NCBI GenBank assembly: GCA_020433835.1
Contig: JAGRBY010000108.1
Location: 1 to 15,319, forward strand
Source: Anaerolineae bacterium
Lineage (GTDB): Bacteria; Chloroflexota; Anaerolineae; 4572-78; J111
Length of the DNA: 15,319 nucleotides
Direction: 5' to 3'
Shown here: positions 1-7,509 of the stretch, in pieces
Layout: each line of letters begins with the position of its first letter
Numbering within the stretch: position 1 is the stretch's first letter
The notes under the pieces: generated by a model
The model's input: the letters and a program-made list of their open reading frames with translations, nothing else
Database searches by the model: none
What the model was told of the DNA's origin: nothing
Program-made: the position numbers and the translations under genes

Positions 1-358
1 GGCGGAGTTTACCGGCTAAAACCATCGGTGCTTCGACATTTTCCAATGCAGTAAAATTGCTGAGTAAATTGAAGGTTTGGAAGACAAAGCCCAATTTTTG
101 CAGCCGCAGCCGGGCCAACTGCTCCTCTTTCATCGAGACTACATCAGCTTCATCAATAGTTATGTGGCCGCGACTTGGCTCGTCAAGGCCGCCCAGTAGG
201 TTGAGCAATGTTGTTTTGCCGGAGCCGCTTGGCCCCATTAAACACAGCATTTCGCCGCGTCGTACATCGATAGAAACACCCCGCAGAGCCGGCACGGCTT
301 CTTTTCCCATAAGGTAACTTTTGTGGATATTATCCACGTGAATAATTGTATCGGTCAT
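1..358 (-). CDS. ABC transporter ATP-binding protein, MacB/LolD type (3' part outside window)
   Basis: N-terminal 119 codons of an ABC ATPase; the gene runs off the left edge, so about half of a usual 220-235 residue protein is visible. Reading the minus strand from ATG at 358 gives MTDTIIHVDNIHKSY, then a Walker A motif GPSGSGKTT (about residues 43-51), the LGGLDEPSRG stretch and a Q-loop FVFQTFNLL, followed by ENVEAPM. The 'LNLLGGLD...G' and 'FNLL...ENVE' wording is characteristic of the MacB/LolD (COG1136) class, which energises FtsX/MacB-like permeases that export lipoproteins, peptides or small molecules. The signature LSGGQ and Walker B lie outside the window, as would any permease. It is separated by about 100 bp from the upstream response-regulator gene on the same strand, so cotranscription is possible but not shown. 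No strong Shine-Dalgarno is visible before the ATG. Confidence 0.92.
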   Translation of the reverse strand, partial: MTDTIIHVDNIHKSYLMGKEAVPALRGVSIDVRRGEMLCLMGPSGSGKTTLLNLLGGLDEPSRGHITIDEADVVSMKEEQLARLRLQKLGFVFQTFNLLSNFTALENVEAPMVLAGKLR

Positions 359-460
359 AGAGGGATACTTTACCCCATTTGTGTTGGCGGCAAAATTGGA
401 AGACCACAATTAGACGTTGGAAAAGAGAAAAGAACCGTTATCAAGCCCTGAGCCGGACAG

Positions 461-2155
461 TTAATTTCTATTTTCTTTTAGGGCAACTTGGGGTATGGGA
501 GGACAGTCTAAGCCTTCATCATTGGTAATGGTCTGATAAAGCTGGCGGGTGGCCGAGGTGGGGCTTTCGCCGAACAGTTCCTCGAACACCTTAAGACAAT
601 CGCGGTAGGTTTTGAGAGCTGACTCTTTTTGTCCGTTACAGCTGTGGAAATACATCAGACGGCGATAAACCTCTTCGAGCAGCGGATCTTTCTCTAAGGC
701 TTCTTCGCAAGCGGCAATAGCTGGGGTATAATTTGCTGTTGCGGCGTAGGCATCGGCTAAGAGGGTGAGGAGGGTACAGAATTCACTCACTACCTCGCGG
801 CGGGTATCGATGACCCAATCGATGTTTCGATCTTCGGCCAGAAAATCGCCTTTATAGATCGTTCGGCTAGCCTCAAAACATTCGATAGCAGCTGACCATT
901 GATGGTGTTCCATAAATTGGCGACCTTGACCTAATTTATCACGAAAATCTATAAGATCCCAGGTTACGGCATCATCAATATCAAAGCAGTAACCGTTGGC
1001 TTCACGAAGAATAAAGTTAGAGTGGCGGGCTTCAATATCCGGTTCCAGGGTGAGGCGAATATTGTTGATTAGCGGCAGTAGTTTTTTACTGGCATTGTCA
1101 CTATTGTCAAGTGGCCATAGATGCGCTTTGAATTCGTCAACCGTAACGGCTCGTCCGCCCTTGGCCCGTCGGGCTAAAAGCAGCTTTATGGCCTCTTCAG
1201 CGCTTGCGTTCTCCCAAATACCGATGGCGATACCATCGCGCCAGATTTGGAACTGACCCAACGTTTGCAGGCGCAGTGCCGGCAGTTTGGCGGCTTGAGC
1301 AATAGCCTCTTCAATGGCTTGAGGCGTAAAATGTTGCTTTTCGATAAAACCAATGACCGGATACTTGGTTAGTAAATCGGCTACATCGCTGGGGCCGGCG
1401 CGCCCGCTGAGAACTACAACTTTGGTTTTAGGATGGTTCTCAACCAGGTAATCAAGCAGCAGCCAGCCTTCGTTTGATCGCAACGGTAAATCGGTAGCCT
1501 GAAGTTTCAAATCTAAGATAACCAGATGGAAGCCTTCTTGCTCTAAATGGGCCAGCGCTTCCGGTGCCGTTTCGGCCACGCGCCAGAAGCAATCGCGGTC
1601 GGCCAAAATTGTGGATACAATCTCTTGCCAATCTTTCCGATTTTCGACCAACAGAACGCGGGGGCGTCCTCTTGCTGTTTCCGGCGGTGGGGGCATCACC
1701 ATTGAACCGGAGGCTGGCACCGTCGCGTTCTCGTTTTTTTTGCTTTGGGTTGCTTTCGGGAGCGAGTCGCCAATCAACTTATCAACAAGCGTGTAGAATT
1801 GAGAAGGGTCCCAGCTTTCCTTGAACATAACCGGCGCATCGGGGTCCAGATGCCGCAAACTGATGGCCATGTCATGCGTAAGCGATCCGGTAAGAACGAT
1901 AACCGGTATCTCCGGCTGGGTTTCACGAATTTTTTGTACGATGCTCAAGCCGTCTCGATTAAAACGATTGGCCATATCTAAAACCGGATCAACAATAGCC
2001 AAACTGAAATTCTTGTCTTTTAGTGCCACCAGGGCATCCTGATACGAGAAGGCAGGGTAAGGTTTGTAGCCACGTTGATCAAGAGCGGTACATAAGATAT
2101 CTTGCCAATCACGCCTGTCTTCTACAACAAGCACATTTCTGTGGGGTTGAGCCAT
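461..2155 (-). CDS. Response regulator with two receiver domains and a SARP-like winged-helix/BTAD output
   Basis: 564-residue cytoplasmic protein. Receiver 1 (about residues 6-128) has the acidic pair E12-D13, phospho-acceptor D56 (AIVDPVLD), T89 and K112. Receiver 2 (about 165-288) has acceptor D215 (VILDLKL), S250 and K273, but its acidic pocket reads E171-N172. Both receivers carry a short insert after the acceptor Asp. A linker with PPPP (about 155-158) separates them. Residues about 295-395 (LQTLGQFQIWRDG ... NGYCFDID) resemble the winged-helix part, and about 398-545 the TPR-like bacterial transcriptional activator (BTAD) domain of SARP-type regulators. It should therefore bind DNA in response to phosphorylation. 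An AGGAGA ribosome site lies before the ATG. It follows the GAF histidine kinase by 60 bp on the same strand and is its probable partner. Domain calls are confident; target genes are unknown. Confidence 0.92.
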   Translation of the reverse strand: MAQPHRNVLVVEDRRDWQDILCTALDQRGYKPYPAFSYQDALVALKDKNFSLAIVDPVLDMANRFNRDGLSIVQKIRETQPEIPVIVLTGSLTHDMAISLRHLDPDAPVMFKESWDPSQFYTLVDKLIGDSLPKATQSKKNENATVPASGSMVMPPPPETARGRPRVLLVENRKDWQEIVSTILADRDCFWRVAETAPEALAHLEQEGFHLVILDLKLQATDLPLRSNEGWLLLDYLVENHPKTKVVVLSGRAGPSDVADLLTKYPVIGFIEKQHFTPQAIEEAIAQAAKLPALRLQTLGQFQIWRDGIAIGIWENASAEEAIKLLLARRAKGGRAVTVDEFKAHLWPLDNSDNASKKLLPLINNIRLTLEPDIEARHSNFILREANGYCFDIDDAVTWDLIDFRDKLGQGRQFMEHHQWSAAIECFEASRTIYKGDFLAEDRNIDWVIDTRREVVSEFCTLLTLLADAYAATANYTPAIAACEEALEKDPLLEEVYRRLMYFHSCNGQKESALKTYRDCLKVFEELFGESPTSATRQLYQTITNDEGLDCPPIPQVALKENRN

Positions 2156-2215
2156 AAAGGTGTTCTCCTAACAACAGCTGTCATAAATCCGGGTCGAGGG
2201 GGGAGCGTATATATT

Positions 2216-5017
2216 TTATGCATCAGGCTGTAAGGTCACTGTAAAGGTTGTGCCCTTATCCGGCGCACTGCTGCATTCTATCTGTCCGTCAAATTGATGC
2301 ACAAACGTTTCTACTAACCACAGGCCGATGCCCAAACCACCGTCTTTGCCCGAAACTCCGGGGTTGAAGATTTGCCCCAGTAGTTCGGCAGCAATACCCG
2401 GCCCGTCGTCGATAATCTTGATCTGGATTTGCCCTTGTTCCGTGAGCAGCGTCAGAATTTGAATTTGTCCGCCATGGTCAGCCAAAGCTTGGATGGCGTT
2501 GGATAACAAATTATGGAAGACGGCCTCAAGCCGTTCGGCGTTGGCCCGAACCGGCGGGATGTCTGAGGTGTAACTTCTCACCAAATCGACATTTTCCGGC
2601 CACCAGCAGCTTTGAACTGCGGCATCAAGACATTCTTCAACATCTACTGCGGCCAGAGTGGCTTGTTGCAGAGGGCCGGTCATCGTGCTCATCAGCTTGA
2701 TAGCTTCTTCCGCGTTTTGCCGAATTTGGCGAATAGCCTTTTCAAATTTAATAATCGACTCATTGGGGGTGCGACTTGAGGCATATTCAAGCGTTGTGGC
2801 CCAGACCCGAATTGCCCCGACGACGTTATTCATTGTGTGGGCCATATCGAGAATAATGGCGGCCACAGCCCCCCGTGTCTCGGCGGCAATGCGACGTTTT
2901 TGTTCAGCATCGAGATCTTGGTAGGCCCGTACGCGCTCATCAAAAAGCCGCGCGTTGTGGAGGGCAATCGCCGCCCATTTGGTGAGTTCAATCAGCAATG
3001 ACTGGTGCAAATGGGAAAACTGCTGGCCGTCGGTTTTATTCAAAACCTCCACTACCCCAATCATCTGGCCCTCAACTTTAAGGGGTACACACAAAATAGA
3101 TTTTGCGGCATAACCGGTTTCGATGGCAATTTGGCGCAGGTGGCGTGGGTCGCTTTGGGTATTATTGACCAGAGCAGGTTTATCATGGGTGGCAACCCAG
3201 CCGGCAATGCCCTGCCAGGGCGATGACAGCCGAATTTCGGCGTCGTTGCGGGTACTGTAGCGCAGGACCAATTCATTGGTTTCTGGATCGATGAGAAAGA
3301 CCGATGTCAATTCTGTTTGCAGTAGGGTGTTGACTCCTTCAATGATGACCTCAAAGACATGATCTAAATTCAGGCTGCGAGTCAACGCACTGCCGATTTC
3401 ATTGAGATAGGTTAAATGACGCGTTTGGGCTTGCATCCGAATATAGTGAATAGCATTCTGCGCGGCCATTCCCACAATCCGGGCGATGCTGCTCAGCAAG
3501 CTGACTTCTTCAACACTATAATTGTGTGGCGATGTTGTCATAACCGCCACAGCTCCATTGACACTGCCGTTGATTTTTACCGGAGCTACGGCTAGCGACC
3601 GGATGCCGGTCTTTGAAATTTCCAGCGCCACATGATCCGGTTGGGGATGGTAGGTGTCGATGAGCAGGACTTCTTCAGACAAAAAATCGGTGAGGCTTTG
3701 GGTTAGCAACCAGGAGGTAAGCTGGCTGAGAGCCTGCATTGGCTGATCATTATCCACAGGATCATATGAGAGTTCGTGACCCAGTTGGGCGGCAAAAATT
3801 GTGTTTTGGGCATCATAATTAAAAATGGAAATGACCCCGGCCTCGGCTTTAAGCACCTGCAGCGATTGTTTTAGGCCCTCGTCGATGATTTTGTTCAAAT
3901 CAAAGGTGCTGCTCAGGCTAATCGCCACCTCATTGAGCGCACGAAGTTGACGGGCCTGGCTGGCCTCTTGAAAGAGCTGGGCATTCTCAATAGCAATTGT
4001 GGCCGAGGCGGCAAATGCCGACAGGAGGGTTACATCGGCCTGATCGAAACCGGATGGGCTGTTTTTATTGAGAGCTTGCAGGACACCAACGACGCGGTTA
4101 TCCATTTGCAGGGGTACGCACAATAGCGAATGCGTTTTGAAGCCGGTTTCAACCTCGCCAAACCAGCGCGGATCGCGGCTTACATCATTGATACAGCACG
4201 GTTTGCCATGGGACATAACCCAGCCAGCAACGCCCTCATCTTTCTTCAATTGTTTGTTAATATTGAGCCGTTCACCATTCGAAACCGAGGTGGCAAAAGT
4301 AAGATTGCTGGTGATGTCTTCTAACAACAACACCGAACTGGCTTCGACATCAAGCATGCGCGTCACTTCGGCCACAATGCGGGTAAGCACTTCATCGAGA
4401 TTAAGCGCCTGAACTACGCTGCGGCTCAACTCATTGAGCAGCGTGAGCCGCTCTATCTGGTGTTGATGCTCTCTGGCCCGGTTGATGCCCAGGGCGGCCT
4501 GGTTGGCAAAGGCGCTAATAAAATCGAGGTCACTCTGCCCAAAAACCCCTTTTTTAGGGTGGTCGATATAGAGCAGCCCGACGAGTCTGTCACCCGCTTT
4601 GAGCGGCACTGCCAGAACCGATCGGATGCCTTTGAATTCGACAGTGTCGGTACTGGTGAGACCTTCGTAGCGCTGGTCGGAAGGTAGATCAATTACCAGG
4701 CGCGGCTCGGCCCGGCTCAGCACATCTTGAATGACCGTTGTGCTCACAAACTTGAGAATGCGATCCAGATCCGGTTTGTCGATCTTCTTGCCGCGCACAA
4801 CGGCAACATCAAGTGGATCGGCTTTGTTGTCATTGTTGAGCAGCAAGACGCCGCTGCGTGCGCCGGTTAGGCTCAACGCGCGGTCAATGATAAACTCAAG
4901 GAGCTGCTGTAGATCATAAACCGAGTTCATGCGGCCGATAAGCTCGTACAAGCTTTTCAACCGCTCCAGATTCATATTTGCTTCAGGGGTAATAACGCTG
5001 TGTGAATCTACCGACAT
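2216..5017 (-). CDS. Soluble sensor histidine kinase with four GAF domains
   Basis: 933 residues with no membrane segment, so a cytoplasmic sensor. Four consecutive GAF domains are readable at about residues 35-180, 205-348, 372-523 and 550-690. GAF 1, 2 and 4 repeat the 'GxAGWV ... (S)LLCVPL ... GVLQALNK' style; GAF 3 is more diverged. The kinase core follows: phospho-acceptor H727 in DMAHTMNNVVGAIR, N-box HNLLSNAIQAL (N836, N840), G1 box DDGPGIA (870-876), F box around F884, and G2 box GLGIGL (894-899). All ATP-binding boxes are intact, so it should be an active kinase. The HTMNN sequence resembles the H-x-x-N-N type of H-box rather than the common HELRTPL. It starts 6 bp after the stop of the metallo-hydrolase gene without a clear ribosome site, suggesting translational coupling, and lies 60 bp before the response regulator. 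The ligands of the GAF domains cannot be told from sequence. Confidence 0.93.
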   Translation of the reverse strand: MSVDSHSVITPEANMNLERLKSLYELIGRMNSVYDLQQLLEFIIDRALSLTGARSGVLLLNNDNKADPLDVAVVRGKKIDKPDLDRILKFVSTTVIQDVLSRAEPRLVIDLPSDQRYEGLTSTDTVEFKGIRSVLAVPLKAGDRLVGLLYIDHPKKGVFGQSDLDFISAFANQAALGINRAREHQHQIERLTLLNELSRSVVQALNLDEVLTRIVAEVTRMLDVEASSVLLLEDITSNLTFATSVSNGERLNINKQLKKDEGVAGWVMSHGKPCCINDVSRDPRWFGEVETGFKTHSLLCVPLQMDNRVVGVLQALNKNSPSGFDQADVTLLSAFAASATIAIENAQLFQEASQARQLRALNEVAISLSSTFDLNKIIDEGLKQSLQVLKAEAGVISIFNYDAQNTIFAAQLGHELSYDPVDNDQPMQALSQLTSWLLTQSLTDFLSEEVLLIDTYHPQPDHVALEISKTGIRSLAVAPVKINGSVNGAVAVMTTSPHNYSVEEVSLLSSIARIVGMAAQNAIHYIRMQAQTRHLTYLNEIGSALTRSLNLDHVFEVIIEGVNTLLQTELTSVFLIDPETNELVLRYSTRNDAEIRLSSPWQGIAGWVATHDKPALVNNTQSDPRHLRQIAIETGYAAKSILCVPLKVEGQMIGVVEVLNKTDGQQFSHLHQSLLIELTKWAAIALHNARLFDERVRAYQDLDAEQKRRIAAETRGAVAAIILDMAHTMNNVVGAIRVWATTLEYASSRTPNESIIKFEKAIRQIRQNAEEAIKLMSTMTGPLQQATLAAVDVEECLDAAVQSCWWPENVDLVRSYTSDIPPVRANAERLEAVFHNLLSNAIQALADHGGQIQILTLLTEQGQIQIKIIDDGPGIAAELLGQIFNPGVSGKDGGLGIGLWLVETFVHQFDGQIECSSAPDKGTTFTVTLQPDA

Positions 5018-5023
5018 TTTTGG

Positions 5024-5974
5024 TTAAATTTCTAAGCTCAGACCATCATAAGCCACAATTACTTCACAGGTATGCTGTGGTTTGCGATGCGCCAGATAGG
5101 CTTCGGCTTGCTCTTTACCGGCCCAAATTTTTTCATCGCTGCTGCCCGGATCGTGATGGAACAGGGCCAACCGTTTTGCCTGAGCGCGATACGCTAACTC
5201 CGCGCCCATCATGGCCGTGCTGTGGCCCCAATCCAGCCGGTCAAGCGCTTCAGAGAGGTTATATTGAGCATCGAAGATCAGCAAATCGGCATCGTGGAAA
5301 AAATCAACGTAGGCCTCCGTGCTGGTCGGATCGACCTGTTTATACTCTGAGTCCGAGGCGCACACTAAACAGGATTGACCATCCTCAATCCGGTAACCAT
5401 ACGCCTGGCCGGGATGTGACAGAAGCATTGGATACACTCGAAAATTGCCAATTTGATACCACTGCTCGGCGGTGAGTTGTTTAAACTCAAGCGTAGCGCT
5501 CATGTAAGAAACCGGTACGGGAAAAAAATCGGGATGCTGCTGTCGATTGAGCCGGTCGGGCAAATCATCAAAAGGGCTATAAAATGTAAAATGGTTGTCT
5601 GGAATAAACACAGGCCGAAAAAAGGGAAAGCCCTGAATGTGATCCCAATGGGTGTGGGTAATCAAAACGTCGGCGCGTTGATGACCATCGGCAAATCCGC
5701 GTTGAAGCATATCTATCCCCAGTAAGCGGATACCGGAGCCGGCATCGATAATCAACATTTGATCGCCTGATCGAACTTCCAAGCAAGGGGTGTTACCGCC
5801 GGTTGAGCCTTGGATAGTAAAGGGTAGCCGAGCCAGATAGCGATCCAAGACAGCTTTGTCTGCCAAATCCAGGCCGGCTGCTCCTTCCAGTGCTTTGCGG
5901 ATCTTGTGCTTCATATCGTCTATAGAAATGGGCGTGGGGATAGATCCGCGTGTTCCCCAAAATTTTATATACAT
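5024..5974 (-). CDS. Metallo-beta-lactamase-fold hydrolase (PhnP/COG1235-like)
   Basis: 316-residue soluble enzyme. The N-terminus MYIKFWGTRGSIPTP and the metal motif THTHWDH (H107, H109, D111, H112) identify a metallo-beta-lactamase fold. Further likely metal or active-site residues are H187 (SHPGQAYGY), D208 or D235 (LIFDAQY), H251 (WGHST) and H273/H274 (LFHHDP). The overall style matches phosphodiesterase-like MBL proteins related to PhnP and RNase Z, which cut cyclic or linear phosphodiesters; the substrate here is not known. It is the first gene of a three-gene minus-strand run with the GAF kinase and response regulator (gap to the kinase 6 bp), which suggests it makes or removes a signal, or belongs to the signalling output. 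The ATG start agrees with the conserved N-terminal sheet. A promoter lies at 6029-6058. Confidence 0.92.
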   Translation of the reverse strand: MYIKFWGTRGSIPTPISIDDMKHKIRKALEGAAGLDLADKAVLDRYLARLPFTIQGSTGGNTPCLEVRSGDQMLIIDAGSGIRLLGIDMLQRGFADGHQRADVLITHTHWDHIQGFPFFRPVFIPDNHFTFYSPFDDLPDRLNRQQHPDFFPVPVSYMSATLEFKQLTAEQWYQIGNFRVYPMLLSHPGQAYGYRIEDGQSCLVCASDSEYKQVDPTSTEAYVDFFHDADLLIFDAQYNLSEALDRLDWGHSTAMMGAELAYRAQAKRLALFHHDPGSSDEKIWAGKEQAEAYLAHRKPQHTCEVIVAYDGLSLEI

Positions 5975-6028
5975 AACAGATGTACCCTATTGAACGCAAT
6001 GCAGGGCTATTGCAATTTATGTCTGTTC

Positions 6029-6058
6029 ATAGTACCACAACTCACCCTCTTTTTTCAA
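6029..6058 (-). promoter_or_regulatory. Predicted sigma-70-type promoter of the hydrolase-kinase-regulator operon
   Basis: On the minus strand a -35 box TTGAAA (6058-6053) is followed after 18 bp by a -10 box TACTAT (6034-6029). Transcription would begin near 6022 and give a leader of about 48 bases before the ATG at 5974. The -35 box lies just past the stop of the upstream MFS gene, so the operon would have its own promoter. Found by eye; not validated. Confidence 0.5.
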
Positions 6059-6063
6059 TTGAC

Positions 6064-7434
6064 TTAAGTCCTATTTGAGGGCGCAATCATGTTGGCGGCC
6101 AAGGCACTACCTGCGAAGAAAACCATGGCAATGGCAAAAACCACCTGATAGCCTAACGCAACCGTTCCAAAAAGCCAATTTAACCCATCGATGAGCGGGC
6201 CGCCCAGGCGTCCGCTGGCGCTGCCGATAATAATAACGCTGTTAGCCAACGCTAAATAAAATGCGCCTTCGGCAGCGGGAATGAGCGTGGTGGCTAATGC
6301 CCAACTGGCGCTGGCATAAATACCCGCGCCCACCGCGATCAGTCCGCAGCCGGTAAAAGCAAATGCCAAACTTTGCCCGGCCATCAACACAAAACCGCCA
6401 ACTGCGCCGATTATACCGGCTACTATCAGCAGCGGCCGCCGGCCTAAGCGATCGACCAATATGCCGGCCGGCAACGCGATGATAAATATCCCTGCGCCCA
6501 GCACAATCAAGAGGCGGCTGCTCATCGCTTGCGCTTCAGCCGGTGACAGCCCCAAAACATCGTCCAAATAGTTAAGCAAAAAGGTTCGAATAGCAATCGC
6601 CGCCGACCAAAACAAAATTCGATTGAGCGACCACCACAAAAAATCCGGTGGGGCGTGTCGAATGCGGCTGAGCATGTTCGATAATGTGGGTTGAGGTTCG
6701 GATTTTATGGCCGACCGGGTATTCGTCGGCGAATGGTATAGAAGAAACAGCGTAATTAGCAAAACCGTAAAAAAGAGACCAATGGCCACCAGCGGCGGAC
6801 CAAACAAATGGCCTTGGGCCAGCAGCCAACCCGTCAGTCCAACCCCAAGCACTCCACCGATCATCTCTAGCACTGTCTTGTAGCCGGCCGCCGTACCATG
6901 CTGATTTTTGGGAACCTGATCCGGTATGAGGGCATGCCAGGCCGACTGAGCCGTGTTTGAAAACCCGGAGACAAGCATAACGCCAATTATCAACAACCAT
7001 AGCGCGTTGGCCCATACCACCAGCCCCAGGCACAGGGCCACGCCTATCGCCCCGGCGGTTAGATAGGGCGCTCGTTGTCCCCGCCGGCTGTGGGAAGCAT
7101 CGCTCCAGCGTCCGACAATCGGTTGTGTGAAAAAAGCCACGCCCAGGGCCGCAATCGTCAACAGCCCCAGCATTGTATTCTTGATTTCCGAAGGAGCCAG
7201 CAGCCGCACCTTTTCCGTGAACAAAAAGGGATCGAGCATGTTGATGTTGAAGCTAATTGCTAATCCAAATAAGCCGAGGGCGAACAAAAAAAACGGACTG
7301 CGCTGCCGGGGCTGCGCTTGAGAAGCTGTCTCTTCAATAGAGGTGTCGATGAGCGCCTCCTTCCTCAACGCAAATATCTCTTGGATACGGGTGCTGCTTG
7401 GGGGCTTATAACGCTTTGTACCCGATTGTAGCAT
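6064..7434 (-). CDS. Major facilitator superfamily transporter (SLC45/GPH-like)
   Basis: 456-residue membrane protein with about 12 hydrophobic segments starting near residue 47. The loop between TM2 and TM3 carries an MFS motif A variant, GRWSDASHSRRGQR (108-121), and a repeat of it, GILVDRLGRRP (324-334), lies at the corresponding place in the second half, as expected for the duplicated 6+6 MFS fold. The first motif's SD-x4-R-x-G form recalls SLC45/GPH sugar:cation symporters, but no substrate can be assigned. The N-terminal 45 residues before TM1 are long and hydrophilic, so the start is uncertain. The ATG at 7434 has a weak AAGGA three bases upstream; a perfect AAGGAGG inside the frame (7362-7356) has no ATG/GTG/TTG at a suitable distance. 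It is divergent from nfeD, with 75 bp between the starts. Confidence 0.88.
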   Translation of the reverse strand: MLQSGTKRYKPPSSTRIQEIFALRKEALIDTSIEETASQAQPRQRSPFFLFALGLFGLAISFNINMLDPFLFTEKVRLLAPSEIKNTMLGLLTIAALGVAFFTQPIVGRWSDASHSRRGQRAPYLTAGAIGVALCLGLVVWANALWLLIIGVMLVSGFSNTAQSAWHALIPDQVPKNQHGTAAGYKTVLEMIGGVLGVGLTGWLLAQGHLFGPPLVAIGLFFTVLLITLFLLYHSPTNTRSAIKSEPQPTLSNMLSRIRHAPPDFLWWSLNRILFWSAAIAIRTFLLNYLDDVLGLSPAEAQAMSSRLLIVLGAGIFIIALPAGILVDRLGRRPLLIVAGIIGAVGGFVLMAGQSLAFAFTGCGLIAVGAGIYASASWALATTLIPAAEGAFYLALANSVIIIGSASGRLGGPLIDGLNWLFGTVALGYQVVFAIAMVFFAGSALAANMIAPSNRT

Positions 7435-7440
7435 AGGTCC

Positions 7441-7469
7441 TTGGCTTCACCTAGCCGACCGGGTATAAT
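7441..7469 (+). promoter_or_regulatory. Predicted promoter of nfeD
   Basis: TTGGCT (7441-7446), a 17 bp spacer and a perfect TATAAT (7464-7469) fit a sigma-70-type promoter. Transcription would begin near 7476 and give a leader of about 34 bases to the ATG at 7510, which has an AAGGA ribosome site 8 bases before it. The promoter occupies most of the 75 bp gap between the divergent MFS and nfeD genes. Confidence 0.6.
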
Positions 7470-7509
7470 ATCATCACCCCAAAATTGAAACGTACGAAAG
7501 GATAACGCC

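Noticed and set aside
57..317. Plus-strand open frame over the left edge
   Set aside because: It is the antisense of the ABC ATPase, whose minus-strand translation contains clear Walker A and Q-loop motifs.
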